A DNA stretch of 64,000 nucleotides from Streptomyces griseoviridis (GCA_014649155.1 BMSM01000021.1:52914-116913), one strand, 5' to 3'. Positions 8,583 through 18,389 are shown, counted from the first letter of the stretch. The notes: generated from the sequence alone by a model not told the origin. Numbers and translations: made by a program.

Positions 8583-10127
8583 ATGAGCGAGGCCGTACCC
8601 GTGACCGAACGCGTCTGGACGACCGGTGTTGCGCCGGGCATATTCCCCTTCTTCGGGCACGCTATCGCACTGTTGTCGCGCCCGCTGGATTTTCTCGAAT
8701 CTCTTCCCGCGCGGGGTGATGTGGTCGAGGTCCGGCTGGGGCCGCGCCGCGCCTGGATGGTGTGCCACCCGGACCTGGTCCACCAAGTGCTCAAGGACCC
8801 GCGCACCTTCGACAAGGGCGGCCCCCTCTACGACCGGCTGCGCGGGCTCATGGGCGATGGTCTGGTGACCTGCCCCCACGACGACCACCGGCGCCAGCGC
8901 AGGCTGCTCCAGCCCGCGTTCACTCCCGCGCGGGTCTCCGCCCTCACCCGGCTCATGGGCGAGGAGGCCGCCTCGGTGTGCCGCTCCTGGCGGCCGGGGC
9001 GGCGGGTGGACGTCACGGCGGCGATGGTCGCCCTGACCACGGGGGTGACGAGCCGGCTGCTCTTCTCCGGTTCCCTGGACGCCGGGCGGGCCGCCGCCGT
9101 GCGGGCCTGTCTCGCGGTGGTCGTCCGGGGCCTGTTCGTCCGGACGGTCGTGCCGGTCGACGCCCTGTTCCGCCTGCCCACGCCCGGCAACCGGCGGTAC
9201 CGGAGCGCGGTGCGACGGCTGCACGGGCTGGTCGACACCCTCATCGCGGAGCGCCGCCGCGGCGCGCCCCGGGACGATCTGCTGGGCACCCTGCTGACGG
9301 CGGCCGGCGGGGGCGACGGGGCGGACACCGGGCCGCTCACCGAGCGGGAGGTCCGCGACCAGCTCGTCACCCTGCTGCTCACCGGCGTCGAGAGCACCGC
9401 GATGTGCCTGGCCTCCGTCTTCGCCCTGCTGGCGGACCACCCGGAGGCGGAGCGGACGCTGCACGAGGAGCTGGACGCCGTGCTCGCCGACGGGTCCGTG
9501 CCGGGTCCCGGGGAACTGGCCCGGCTCGCCCGCACCCGTGACGTGGTCACCGAGACGCTCCGGCTGCGCCCTCCGGGCTGGCTGTTCACCCGGCTCACCA
9601 CCCGGGAGACGGAGCTGGCCGGATGCCGTCTGCCGCGTGGGGCGACCGTGCTGTACAGCCCGTACCTCCTGCACCACCGGGACACGGCGTTCCCCGAACC
9701 CGACCGGTTCCGCCCCGAGCGGTGGCTGCCCGGCGGGGAGGCGGCCGGGGCGGGCCGGGCGATGCTGCCGTTCGCTGCGGGGAGCCGCAAGTGCATCGGC
9801 GACACCTTCGCCATGACCGAGGCCGTCACCGCCGTGGCCGTCATCGCCCGGCACTGGCGGCTGCGGGCCCCGGCGGGACCGCTCGGCCGGCCGCGTCCGG
9901 CCGCCACCCTGGGACCCCGGACGCTGGTCCTGGTCGGCGAACCGCGGACCCGCCCGGCGGAGGGCGGTCCGGCGTCCGCCCCACCGCACGGACGGAACGA
10001 ACGGCAAGCGCGGCACGCGCACCCCCCACGGCAGGGCGCCTCACAGGACATCCCGCTGACCGGACCGCAGGACGCCGCTCCCAAGGCCCCGCGGACCGGA
10101 CCGACGACGGCAGGTGACGACGTATGA
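8583..10127 (+). CDS. Cytochrome P450 with long C-terminal tail, paired with terpene cyclase
   Basis: 514 residues. P450 landmarks are the I-helix LLLTGVESTAM, the K-helix ETLRLRP (ExxR), the PERWLPG segment and the heme loop FAAGSRKCIGD with the axial Cys. The fold ends near residue 435; about 75 Pro/Ala/Arg-rich residues follow, which is unusual for bacterial P450s and looks disordered. The general sequence type resembles the CYP170-like enzymes that oxidise sesquiterpenes made by a neighbouring cyclase. It overlaps the terpene cyclase start by 4 bases (ATGA), so the two are co-translated and likely act in sequence on one terpene. Ribosome site GAGGCAGG supports the ATG. Confidence 0.92.
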   Translation: MSEAVPVTERVWTTGVAPGIFPFFGHAIALLSRPLDFLESLPARGDVVEVRLGPRRAWMVCHPDLVHQVLKDPRTFDKGGPLYDRLRGLMGDGLVTCPHDDHRRQRRLLQPAFTPARVSALTRLMGEEAASVCRSWRPGRRVDVTAAMVALTTGVTSRLLFSGSLDAGRAAAVRACLAVVVRGLFVRTVVPVDALFRLPTPGNRRYRSAVRRLHGLVDTLIAERRRGAPRDDLLGTLLTAAGGGDGADTGPLTEREVRDQLVTLLLTGVESTAMCLASVFALLADHPEAERTLHEELDAVLADGSVPGPGELARLARTRDVVTETLRLRPPGWLFTRLTTRETELAGCRLPRGATVLYSPYLLHHRDTAFPEPDRFRPERWLPGGEAAGAGRAMLPFAAGSRKCIGDTFAMTEAVTAVAVIARHWRLRAPAGPLGRPRPAATLGPRTLVLVGEPRTRPAEGGPASAPPHGRNERQARHAHPPRQGASQDIPLTGPQDAAPKAPRTGPTTAGDDV

Positions 10128-11158
10128 CGGCACAGGCGGCCCGTACGGCCGAGACGACGTTCGCACCACAGGTGAGGGAGACGGCACACGCCGCTCCGGA
10201 AGGCAGCCTCAAGGAGCTGATCGACTCCACCCTCCACATGCCCTTCCCCTTCCTGGCCAACCCGCACGAGCAGCGGGCGGCGGCCGGGGTCGACAGCTGG
10301 CTGCGCCGCTGGGGGCTGACCGATGACCCGGCGGTGGCGGAGATGATCGTCCGCACCCGTCCGGCGCAGCTCGCGTCGTACAACAGCCCTCATATGGACG
10401 CCGAGTTGCTCCAGCTCGTGGCCGATCAGATCGCCTACCAGTTCGTGTTCGACGACCTGGCCGAGGAGCTGGGGCGGCCGGGGCCGGACCGGCTGCTGCC
10501 GATGGTGTGCGAGAGCGTGGCGATCCTGCGGGACGACGAGCCGCCGGTCACCCCGCTCGGGGCGGCCCTCGCCGACCTCCACCGGCGGGTGCGGGAGCGG
10601 TGCACGCCCGCGCAGGCGGCCCGCTGGGCCTGGAACAGCCGTGAGTACGTGCACGGGCTGCTCTACGAGGCGGTGGCGCAGAGCCATTCGCTGCCGCCGC
10701 GGATCGCGCTGGTCACCTCCATCCGGGCGCTGATCGCCGGAGTCGAGCCCTTCTATCCGCTGTGCGAGGCGGCGCAGCCCGAGGAGCTGACCGCGCGGGA
10801 GCTGAACCACCCGGTCATGCGGCGGCTCGGGCGTCTCTCGGCGGACGCCGCGGTGTGGATACCCGACCTCTTCTCCGCGGTGAAGGAGCACCGGGCGGGC
10901 GGCCTGATCAACCTCGCGCTCGCCTACCGGCGCGCCCACGAGTGCACCCTGCCCCAGGCGGTCGCCCTGGCGGTGCGGCGGATCAACGGCACGATCGAGG
11001 AGTTCCAGCGGCTGCGCCGGGTGATCGAGCCCGAGCTGGGCCCGGCGGGCCCCGGCTACCTCGACGGCATGGCGGGCTGGATCCGCGGCTGTTACTACTG
11101 GTCGCGGGTGGTGCCCCGGTACGCGGACACGGCGGAGGTGCCGGCGATCGGCGCTTGA
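10124..11158 (+). CDS. Class I terpene cyclase with altered NSE motif
   Basis: 344 residues, the usual length for a bacterial sesquiterpene or diterpene cyclase. The Asp-rich metal motif is FVFDDLAEE with Asp110/Asp111. The second metal motif, normally N-D-x-x-S-x-x-x-E, reads P-D-L-F-S-A-V-K-E at residues 247-255: the Asn is replaced by Pro while Ser251 and Glu255 are kept. A terminal SRVVPRYA provides the usual Arg-Tyr pair. It should ionise a prenyl diphosphate with Mg ions, and the product is presumably oxidised by the coupled P450. The Asn loss may weaken the third Mg site; whether it is active cannot be told from sequence. Confidence 0.85.
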   Translation: MTAQAARTAETTFAPQVRETAHAAPEGSLKELIDSTLHMPFPFLANPHEQRAAAGVDSWLRRWGLTDDPAVAEMIVRTRPAQLASYNSPHMDAELLQLVADQIAYQFVFDDLAEELGRPGPDRLLPMVCESVAILRDDEPPVTPLGAALADLHRRVRERCTPAQAARWAWNSREYVHGLLYEAVAQSHSLPPRIALVTSIRALIAGVEPFYPLCEAAQPEELTARELNHPVMRRLGRLSADAAVWIPDLFSAVKEHRAGGLINLALAYRRAHECTLPQAVALAVRRINGTIEEFQRLRRVIEPELGPAGPGYLDGMAGWIRGCYYWSRVVPRYADTAEVPAIGA

Positions 11159-11427
11159 CGGACGCCGCGGACGCCGGGGCGCCGTACGGACGGCGTGACG
11201 GGCGGGAGAGGCGCAGGTGGCACGGGAGGTGGGGCCGTCGCCCCGGAGGCGGCCCGGCGGGTGGCGAAATGGTCCACGCTACCCCTCCCGGCCACGTCCC
11301 ACACGCCGACCGCGCTCGATTCACCCGTCCTCGTCCAACCTGTCTCAGAGTCCGGGCAGTCCGGCCCGGCCGGCGCGTACGCTCGGCGCTGTCCTCCGAC
11401 GGCCGTCGACAGGAAGCAGTACCGCAC

Positions 11428-14337
11428 ATGGCGACTGGACTGCGTCAACCGGGCAGCGAACGGCGTCCGCTGCTGGAGCGCCGAGACGAACTGGACGCGC
11501 TCGACGAAGCGTTGGCGCGCCTGTGTGACACGGACGGGGACGCGCCCCATCCCCGGCGCGGCGGCGTGGTGGCCTTCACCGGACCGGCGGGCATGGGCAA
11601 GACGACCCTGCTCTCCCGGGCCCGGGAGCGGGCCCTGGCCCGCGGCTGCACCGTGCTGTCGGGCCGCGGCGGGGAGAACGAGCAGGAGCTGGCGTTCCGG
11701 GTGCTGCGCCAGTTGCTCCAGCCCTCGCTCGCGGCGCTGGACGCGGACGAGCGCCGCGCGTTCCTCGGCAGCTGGTACGGCATAGTCGCCTCCGCTCTCG
11801 GCCTGGAGGCGTCCGGCGCGGCCCACGCTCCCGACCCGCTGGGCGTGCGCGACGGCCTGGACTGGGTCATGACCCAGCTGACGGTCCGCAAGGCGCCGGT
11901 CGTGGTGCTCCTGGACGACGCGCACTGGGCCGACATCGAGTCCCTGGGCTGGCTCGCCTCCTTCGCGCCCCGGGCCGACGACCTGCCGCTGCTGATCGTC
12001 ACGGCCTACCGGCCCGACGAACTGCCGTCCGAGGCCGACGCGTTCCGCGCGCTGATGGAGCGCCACGGGGAGCGTCCGCACAGCCTCGCCCCGCTCACCG
12101 GGGCCGCCGTCGCCCGGATCGTGCGGGACGTCCTGGGCGAGCGGGCCGAGGACGCGTTCTGCGCCGAGTGCTGGGCGGTCACCGGCGGCAGCCCCTTCGA
12201 GACCGTCGAGCTGGCCCTGCGACTGGACGAGGCCGGGCTGACCGGTACCCGGGCCGACCTCGGGGCGATGCGGAACCTCGCCTCGGCGGTCAAGGGCCCG
12301 GGGCTGATCGACCGGTTGCACCGGCTCGGCGCGGCCACGGTCCGGTTCGCGTGGGCGGTGGCCGTGCTGGGCTGCCCCGCGCCGCCGGACCTGGCGGCCG
12401 TGCTGGCGGTGGTCGGCTCCGAGGAGGCCGCCACCGCGACCGAGCGGCTGCGCAAGGCCCGTGTCCTCGCGCCGGGCTCGGGGGCGGGCGGCGGCCTGGA
12501 GTTCGTCCACCCCCTGATCGCCACGGCCGTCTACCGGGACGTCCCGGCCCCGCTGCGCGTCGGCATGCACAACGCCGCCGCCGAGGCCGTCCGCGCCGCC
12601 GGGGCCGGCCCCACCGCCGCCGCCCGGCACCTGCTGGAGGTGCCCTGCGAGGGCAGTTCCGAAGCCGTCGCCTGCCTCAGGGAGGCCGCCCGCGAGTACC
12701 TGCGCTCCGGTGCCCCGGAGGCCGCCCGGCGGGTCCTGGTCCGGGCCCTCCAGGAGCCCCCGCCGTCCGGGGAGCGGGCCGCCCTCCTGCACGAGATCGC
12801 CTGCGCCACCTTCCTGATCGACCCGGAGGCCACCGTCACCCACCTCCGGGAGGCGCTGACGGAGCCGGACGTCGACCCCGAGCTGCGCGCCTCGATCGTC
12901 TTCCGGCTGGCCCAGGCCCTGGCCCACACCGACCGGGTCGCGGAGGCCGCCGCGGTCGCCGGGGAGGAGGCGAAGCGCGCCGCCAACCCCCGGGTGCGGC
13001 TGCGGATGCAGACCGACCACTTCGTGTGGAGCGCCTTCCGCACCGACGAGCCGGACTCCCCCGCGCGCTCCCGCACGCTGGTGCGGCTGGCCGGGCGGAT
13101 GCCGGGCCGCAGCCTGGAGGAGCGGTACATCCTGGGGCTGCGGTCCTGGGACGCCATGGTGCGCGGCGAACCGCGCCGGCAGTCCATGGACTGGGCGGAT
13201 AAGGCGCTGCGCGGCGGCATGAGCTGGACCAGCGAGCACCAGGGGTTCGAGGTGCCCGTCTCGGTCGCCCTGGTGTTCATGTACGGCGACCAGCCGGGAC
13301 GGTCGGAGGAGCTGTTCATCCAGGGCATCGCCGAGTGCGAGCGCAAGGGCTGGCGCGGCTCGCACCTGGCGCTGGGCCAGGCCCTCTACGGCTATATCCG
13401 CTACCGGCGCGGCTGTCTGGCCGAGGCGGAGGAACTGGGCCGGGCGGGCCTGGGCATCGCCGACCGGGTGGACGGGGCGGTGCCCGCGCAGTTCTTCGCC
13501 ATCGGCATCCTCGTCCAGACCCTGCTGGCCCGGGGCAAGACCGAGGAGGCCCGCCGGCTGGTCGACGACTACCGGTACGTCGAGATGCTGCCGAACGCCG
13601 TGATCTACCCCGATCCGCGTACGGTCCACGCCGAGCTGCTGCTGGCCGAGGGCCGGTACCGGACCGCCACCCGCATCCTCACCGAGCTGGGCGAACGGCT
13701 GGACGAACGCGGCTGGCGCAACCCGGCGTGGTGCCCGTGGCAGCTCCATCTGGCCCGTGCGGTGGCCCGCAGCGAACCGGGCCGGGCGCTGGCCCTGGCG
13801 AGGGACGCGGTCGAGCGGGCCCGTGGGTTCGGCGCCGCGTCGGCGATCGGGCAGGCGCTGTGCGTCGAGGCGGAGGTGACCGGCACGGCCGCCGCGCTCG
13901 ACCTGTACGCGGAGGCCGTGACGCATCTGGAGGCCTCGCCCGCCGCCTTCGAGCTGGCCCGCGCGCTGGTCGGCCACGGCGCGCTGCTGTCCCGCAACGG
14001 GCGGGTGCAGGAGGCCGCCGACCGGCTCTACCAGGGGCTGGAACGCGCGGTGCACTGCGGTGCGGAGGGGCTGGCGGTGCGGGCCAGGGCGGAGCTGTCC
14101 GCGGCCGGGCTGCGGCCGCTGCCGCTGCGGTACGCGCAGACGGAGACGCTCACCGTGCGGGAGCGCAGGGCGGCGGAGCTGACCGCGCAGGGCGTTCCGG
14201 CGGAGGTGATCGCCAAGGAGCTGCGCCTGACCGAGCAGGGCGTGCGGCAGGTGCTGTCCTCGGTGTACCGCACGCTGGGGACGGACGCGGAGGGCCTGGC
14301 GCGGGCGCTGGAGAGCGCGCCCCGCACCCGTCACTGA
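11428..14337 (+). CDS. Large LuxR-family (LAL/STAND) ATP-binding regulator
   Basis: 969 residues. The N-terminal AAA/STAND ATPase has Walker A TGPAGMGKTTLL (residues about 50-61) and a Walker B-like VVVLLDDAHW; a long helical, TPR-like middle follows; the C-terminus has a LuxR HTH (LTVRERRAAELTAQGVPAEVIAKEL...). Such LAL proteins are mostly activators of secondary-metabolite or sugar genes. The ATG at 11428 is chosen because family proteins begin just before the first ATPase motif; the frame is open much farther upstream but that part is antisense to or overlaps the terpene cyclase gene. Its target may be the terpene cyclase/P450 pair immediately upstream on the same strand (inference). Confidence 0.88.
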   Translation: MATGLRQPGSERRPLLERRDELDALDEALARLCDTDGDAPHPRRGGVVAFTGPAGMGKTTLLSRARERALARGCTVLSGRGGENEQELAFRVLRQLLQPSLAALDADERRAFLGSWYGIVASALGLEASGAAHAPDPLGVRDGLDWVMTQLTVRKAPVVVLLDDAHWADIESLGWLASFAPRADDLPLLIVTAYRPDELPSEADAFRALMERHGERPHSLAPLTGAAVARIVRDVLGERAEDAFCAECWAVTGGSPFETVELALRLDEAGLTGTRADLGAMRNLASAVKGPGLIDRLHRLGAATVRFAWAVAVLGCPAPPDLAAVLAVVGSEEAATATERLRKARVLAPGSGAGGGLEFVHPLIATAVYRDVPAPLRVGMHNAAAEAVRAAGAGPTAAARHLLEVPCEGSSEAVACLREAAREYLRSGAPEAARRVLVRALQEPPPSGERAALLHEIACATFLIDPEATVTHLREALTEPDVDPELRASIVFRLAQALAHTDRVAEAAAVAGEEAKRAANPRVRLRMQTDHFVWSAFRTDEPDSPARSRTLVRLAGRMPGRSLEERYILGLRSWDAMVRGEPRRQSMDWADKALRGGMSWTSEHQGFEVPVSVALVFMYGDQPGRSEELFIQGIAECERKGWRGSHLALGQALYGYIRYRRGCLAEAEELGRAGLGIADRVDGAVPAQFFAIGILVQTLLARGKTEEARRLVDDYRYVEMLPNAVIYPDPRTVHAELLLAEGRYRTATRILTELGERLDERGWRNPAWCPWQLHLARAVARSEPGRALALARDAVERARGFGAASAIGQALCVEAEVTGTAAALDLYAEAVTHLEASPAAFELARALVGHGALLSRNGRVQEAADRLYQGLERAVHCGAEGLAVRARAELSAAGLRPLPLRYAQTETLTVRERRAAELTAQGVPAEVIAKELRLTEQGVRQVLSSVYRTLGTDAEGLARALESAPRTRH

Positions 14338-14350
14338 CGCCCCCGGTGGT

Positions 14351-15100
14351 TCAGGCCCGCACCTCGCCGGCCGGTGACAGCCCGCCGACCGCCCGGTCGC
14401 GGTGCCGGTAGCGGCGTTCGGGGCGGCCGGCGACGCCGTACCGCAGGGACACCTCGGCGCTGCCGACGATGTGGAAGTGCTCCAGGTAGCGCCGGGCGCT
14501 GACCCGGGAGACGCCGGTGAGGGCGGCGCACTCGCTGGCGGACAGGGAGCCGTCGGCGGCGCGCAGGGTGCGTTCGATCAGCTCGGCGGTCTCCGCGCTC
14601 ATCCCCTTGGGCAGCACCGGGCCGGGGAGCGCGGGGCCCGTCGCGCCGGCCAGGACCCGGTCGACGTCGGCCTGGCCGCGTACCACCGTGCCCAGCAGCC
14701 GGCCGCGCCGTTCCGCGTACCGTTCGAGCCGCGTCCTCAGGTCCTGGAACTCGAAGGGCTTGAGCAGGTAGTCGACGACGCCCTGCCGTACGGCGTCGCG
14801 CACCGCGTCCGTCTCGCGGGCCGCGCTGACGACCATGACGTCGCAGTCGTGCCCGGCGGCGCGCAGCCGCGGCAGGACGTCGAGGCCGAACATGTCGGGC
14901 AGGTACAGGTCGAGCAGGACCAGGTGCGGGCGGAGCCGGTCGACGGCGGCGACGGCCTGCTCGCCGGTGCGGGCGACGCCGACCACCCGGAACGGGCTGA
15001 CCCGCTCGACGAAGGCCCGGTGGACCCGGGCCACCATGAAGTCGTCGTCGACCACGAGGGTGTCGATCGGCTGCGCCGGGCCGGCTGCGGTCGTCGTCAT
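14351..15100 (-). CDS. CitB/DpiA-type response regulator without adjacent kinase
   Basis: 249 residues. The receiver domain has the acidic pair VVDDD, the phospho-acceptor Asp in LLDLYLPD, the Ser/Thr region MVVSA and the Lys of YLLKPF. The C-terminal output domain carries a helix-turn-helix (LSASECAALTGVSRVSARRYLEHF) typical of citrate/C4-dicarboxylate regulators. It is divergent from tctCBA, the classic target of such regulators, so it likely activates uptake of a tricarboxylate-like substrate. No histidine kinase gene lies next to it, although these pairs are normally adjacent. Ribosome site GGAG precedes the ATG. Confidence 0.9.
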   Translation of the reverse strand: MTTTAAGPAQPIDTLVVDDDFMVARVHRAFVERVSPFRVVGVARTGEQAVAAVDRLRPHLVLLDLYLPDMFGLDVLPRLRAAGHDCDVMVVSAARETDAVRDAVRQGVVDYLLKPFEFQDLRTRLERYAERRGRLLGTVVRGQADVDRVLAGATGPALPGPVLPKGMSAETAELIERTLRAADGSLSASECAALTGVSRVSARRYLEHFHIVGSAEVSLRYGVAGRPERRYRHRDRAVGGLSPAGEVRA

Positions 15101-15311
15101 GTCGCTCCTTCCGCCACCGCGTCGACGAGGTGGCTGACGGTCGTGCGGGCGGTGACCGGGCACCGGTCGGCGCGGCGGTCGCCAGGATCTCACCGCCGTG
15201 ACGTTCGCAGACCGGGCGGGCGGGCGCCAGAGGCGTTGCCGGGTCGTGACCGCAATGACCACAACGTCCGTTGGTGACGCAAGCGGGACAGCTCCGCGGT
15301 GCCGGGGCACC

Positions 15312-16334
15312 ATGTGGCGCACATCGACGCGACGACAGGTGGTGGCACTCGTGCGCCTGCGCACTCCCCTCGCCCTGCTCGGGGCCGCCGTGCTGGTGCT
15401 GGTGGGACCGCCGCTGCTGGACACCGGCGGCGGCGACGGAACCGGTACTCAGATCCCGGGCCTGCGCCTCATGGTCCCCAACACCCCCGGCGGCGGCTAC
15501 GACATCACGGCCCGTACGGCGGCCAAGGACGCCGAGGACGCCGGACTGACCCACGGCATCGAGGTGTTCAACCTGCCCGGCGCCGGCGGCACGGTCGGGC
15601 TGAGCCGGCTGGTGGGCGAGCACGGCAACGGCAGGCTCGCGATGTCCATGGGACTGGGCGTGGTCGGCGCGGTCCGCTCCAACCACGCCCCCAGGACGCT
15701 CGCCGACACCACGCCGATCGCCCGTCTCACCGAGGAACAGGACGTGGTGGTGGTCGCCAGGGACTCCCCGTACCGGACGATCGGGGAGCTGACCGCCGCC
15801 TGGAAGGAGCGCCCGGGCAAACTGCCGGTGGGCGGCGGTTCGTCACCGGGCGGTCCCGACCATCTGGCGCCGATGCTGATGGCGCGGGCCGCGGGGATCG
15901 CCCCGAAGGCGGTCAACTACGTCCCGTTCGACGGCGGCGGCGAGCTGCTCGCCTCGATCCTCGGCGGCAAGGTGGCCTTCGGGGTCTCCGGCGTGGGTGA
16001 GTACCTCGACCAGATCAGGTCGGGCGAGCTGCGTCTGCTGGCGGTCACCGGGCCCGAGCGGGTGGAGGGGCTGGACGCGCCCACGCTGCGGGAGTCCGGG
16101 CTCGACGTGGACTTCACCAACTGGCGCGGCCTCGTCGCCCCGCCCGGCCTGTCGGACGCCGAGCGGACCAAGCTCACCCGCCTGGTGGAGGAGTTGCACG
16201 ACTCGCCCGAGTGGCGGAAGTCGATGGAGACCAACGGCTGGGACGACGCCTTCCTCACGGGTGAGGAGTTCGGTGACTTCCTGGCCGCGGAGGACGACCG
16301 CGTGGTGTCGGTACTGAAGGAGCTGGGCCTGTGA
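15312..16334 (+). CDS. tctC: TctC-type extracytoplasmic solute-binding protein
   Basis: 340 residues with a signal peptide (basic start MWRTSTRRQ then hydrophobic LALLGAAVLVLVG). The mature part has the TctC/Bug signature LMVPNTPGGGYDITAR, which forms the ligand-carboxylate loop, and later SPGGPDHLAP and GELRLLAVTGPERV. It captures a di- or tricarboxylate and hands it to the TctAB permease. The exact start is uncertain: ATG 15312 is used here, but GTG 15351 with AGGTGG upstream is also reasonable. Overlaps tctB by 4 bases. Confidence 0.9.
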   Translation: MWRTSTRRQVVALVRLRTPLALLGAAVLVLVGPPLLDTGGGDGTGTQIPGLRLMVPNTPGGGYDITARTAAKDAEDAGLTHGIEVFNLPGAGGTVGLSRLVGEHGNGRLAMSMGLGVVGAVRSNHAPRTLADTTPIARLTEEQDVVVVARDSPYRTIGELTAAWKERPGKLPVGGGSSPGGPDHLAPMLMARAAGIAPKAVNYVPFDGGGELLASILGGKVAFGVSGVGEYLDQIRSGELRLLAVTGPERVEGLDAPTLRESGLDVDFTNWRGLVAPPGLSDAERTKLTRLVEELHDSPEWRKSMETNGWDDAFLTGEEFGDFLAAEDDRVVSVLKELGL

Positions 16335-16861
16335 GCACCCCCCGTACGGACCGCGCCGCCACCGGCCGGCGCGCCTGGCTGCGCGACCACTCCGAACTCG
16401 GCGTCTGCGTGCTGCTGCTGGCGCTCGGTGTGCTGGTGCTGACCGACGCGCTGACCATGGACGTCGACCTCACCCAGCGCGGCCCGGTCGGCCCCCGGAC
16501 GGTTCCGCTCGTCGTCGGCGGCGGGCTGCTGCTGATCGCCGCGCTGCTCGCGGTGGACGTGCTGCGCGGCGGCCGGGGCGAGGCGGAGGGCGGGGAGGAC
16601 GTCGACCTGTCCGAGCCCGCCGACTGGCGTACGGTCCTGCTGCTCGCCGGGGTCTTCCTCGGCGCGGCCGTGCTCATCGGCCCGCTCGGCTTCCCCGTGG
16701 CCGGCGCGCTGCTGTTCTGGGGCGCCGCGTTCACACTGGGCAGCCGCCGCGCGGACCGTGATCCGCTGATCGCCGCCGTGCTGTCCCTGGTCACCTATGC
16801 CGTCTTCGACAAGCTGCTCGGGGTGCCGCTCCCCGGCGGACCGCTGATGGGAGTGCTGTGA
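16331..16861 (+). CDS. tctB: TctB small membrane subunit
   Basis: 176 residues with four predicted membrane helices (starting ELGVCVLLLALGVLVLTD), matching the small, poorly conserved TctB subunit of tripartite tricarboxylate transporters. A hydrophilic acidic loop (GEAEGGEDVDLSEP) separates the first pair from the second pair. The GTG start overlaps the tctC stop and tctA follows after one base, so the three subunits are translationally coupled. Confidence 0.88.
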   Translation: MSTPRTDRAATGRRAWLRDHSELGVCVLLLALGVLVLTDALTMDVDLTQRGPVGPRTVPLVVGGGLLLIAALLAVDVLRGGRGEAEGGEDVDLSEPADWRTVLLLAGVFLGAAVLIGPLGFPVAGALLFWGAAFTLGSRRADRDPLIAAVLSLVTYAVFDKLLGVPLPGGPLMGVL

Positions 16862-16862
16862 C

Positions 16863-18389
16863 ATGGACGCCCTCGACTCCCTCCTGCACGGCTTCGGCAC
16901 CGCCCTCACCCCGGTCAACCTGCTGTGGGCCGCCTGCGGCGTGCTGCTGGGGACCGCGATCGGCGTGCTGCCCGGCATCGGTCCGGCGATGGCGGTGGCG
17001 CTGCTGCTGCCGGTGACGTACGGCCTGGACCCGGTGGCCGCGTTCATCATGTTCGCGGGCATCTACTACGGTGCCATGTTCGGTGGTTCCACCACCTCGA
17101 TCCTGCTCAACACCCCCGGTGAGAGCGCGGCCGTGGTGGCGGCCATGGAGGGCAACCCGATGGCCAAGGCGGGCCGGGGCGCGCAGGCGCTGGCGGCCGC
17201 CGCGGTGGGGCACTTCGCGGGCGGTCTGATCGGCACGGTGCTGCTGGTGGCGCTGGCGCCGATGGTCGCGGACCTGGCGGTGGACATCGGCGCGCCGGAC
17301 TACTTCGCCCTCATGGTGCTGGCGTTCATCGCGGTGACCTCGGTGCTCGGCTCGTCCCGGGTGCGGGGGCTGGCGTCCCTCCTCGTCGGCCTGACCATCG
17401 GGCTGGTGGGCCTGGACCAGATGACCGGCCAGCAGCGGCTCACCTTCGGTTTCCTGCAACTGGCCGACGGCGTGGACGTGGTGATCGTCGCGGTCGGCCT
17501 GTTCGCGATCGGCGAGGCGCTGTGGGTGGCGGCCCGTCTGCGGCGCGGCGCGGCGGACCCGATCCCGGTGGGCCGGCCCTGGCTCGGCCGCGCGGACCTG
17601 CGGCGGACCTGGAAGGCGTGGCTGCGGGGCCCGTTCATCGGCTTCCCGTTCGGCGCCATCCCGGCGGGCGGCGCGGAGATCCCGACGTTCCTGTCGTACG
17701 TCACCGAGAAACGGCTGTCGAAGCATCCGGACGAGTGGGGCAAGGGCGCCATCGAGGGCGTCGCGGGGCCGGAGTCGGCGGCGTCCGCGTCGGCGGCGGG
17801 GACGCTGGTGTCGATGCTGACGCTGGGGCTGCCGACGACGGCGGTCGCGGCGGTGATGCTGGCCGCGTTCCAGCAGTACGGCATCCAGCCCGGCCCGCTG
17901 CTCTTCGAACGCGAACCCGACCTGGTGTGGGGCCTGATCGCCTCGCTCTTCGTCGGCATGGTGCTGCTGCTCGCGCTGAACCTGCCGCTGGCCCCGCTCT
18001 GGGCCCGGCTGCTGCGCATCCCGCGGCCCTACCTGTACGCGGGGATCATGTTCTTCGCCGCGGTGGGCGCGTACGCGGTCGGCGGGGAGGTCATCGACCT
18101 GGTGATCCTGCTGGTCATCGGCCTGGTCGGCTTCGGGATGCGGCGCTACGGGCTGCCGGTGCTGCCCGCCGTCATCGGCGTCATCCTCGGCCCCGCCGCC
18201 GAGCAGCAGTTGCGCCGCGCGCTCCAGATCAGCGACGGCAGCGCCACCGGTCTGGTGAACACGCCGTTCGCGGTGACGGTGTACGCGCTGATCGTGCTGC
18301 TGCTGGTCTGGCCGCTGGTGGGACGGCTGGCGGGACGGGGAGACCGCCGGCGGTCCCGGACCACCGGCGGCTCCGCTCCGGGCGCGTGA
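16863..18389 (+). CDS. tctA: TctA large permease subunit
   Basis: 508 residues with about 11-12 membrane helices. Conserved TctA motifs are GVLPGIGPAMAVALLLP, YYGAMFGGSTTSILLNTPGE and FGAIPAGGAEIPTFLSY, and the GVAGPESAASASAAGTLV region. It forms the cation-coupled pore of the tripartite carrier. It ends 20 bases from the convergent kdpC gene; no clear terminator hairpin lies in that gap. Confidence 0.93.
   Translation: MDALDSLLHGFGTALTPVNLLWAACGVLLGTAIGVLPGIGPAMAVALLLPVTYGLDPVAAFIMFAGIYYGAMFGGSTTSILLNTPGESAAVVAAMEGNPMAKAGRGAQALAAAAVGHFAGGLIGTVLLVALAPMVADLAVDIGAPDYFALMVLAFIAVTSVLGSSRVRGLASLLVGLTIGLVGLDQMTGQQRLTFGFLQLADGVDVVIVAVGLFAIGEALWVAARLRRGAADPIPVGRPWLGRADLRRTWKAWLRGPFIGFPFGAIPAGGAEIPTFLSYVTEKRLSKHPDEWGKGAIEGVAGPESAASASAAGTLVSMLTLGLPTTAVAAVMLAAFQQYGIQPGPLLFEREPDLVWGLIASLFVGMVLLLALNLPLAPLWARLLRIPRPYLYAGIMFFAAVGAYAVGGEVIDLVILLVIGLVGFGMRRYGLPVLPAVIGVILGPAAEQQLRRALQISDGSATGLVNTPFAVTVYALIVLLLVWPLVGRLAGRGDRRRSRTTGGSAPGA

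Noticed and set aside
10762..11427. Upstream in-frame extension of the large LAL regulator through the terpene cyclase gene
   Set aside because: The extension is Arg/Gly-rich, overlaps the terpene cyclase in another frame and has no family similarity; the normal LAL start is at 11428.
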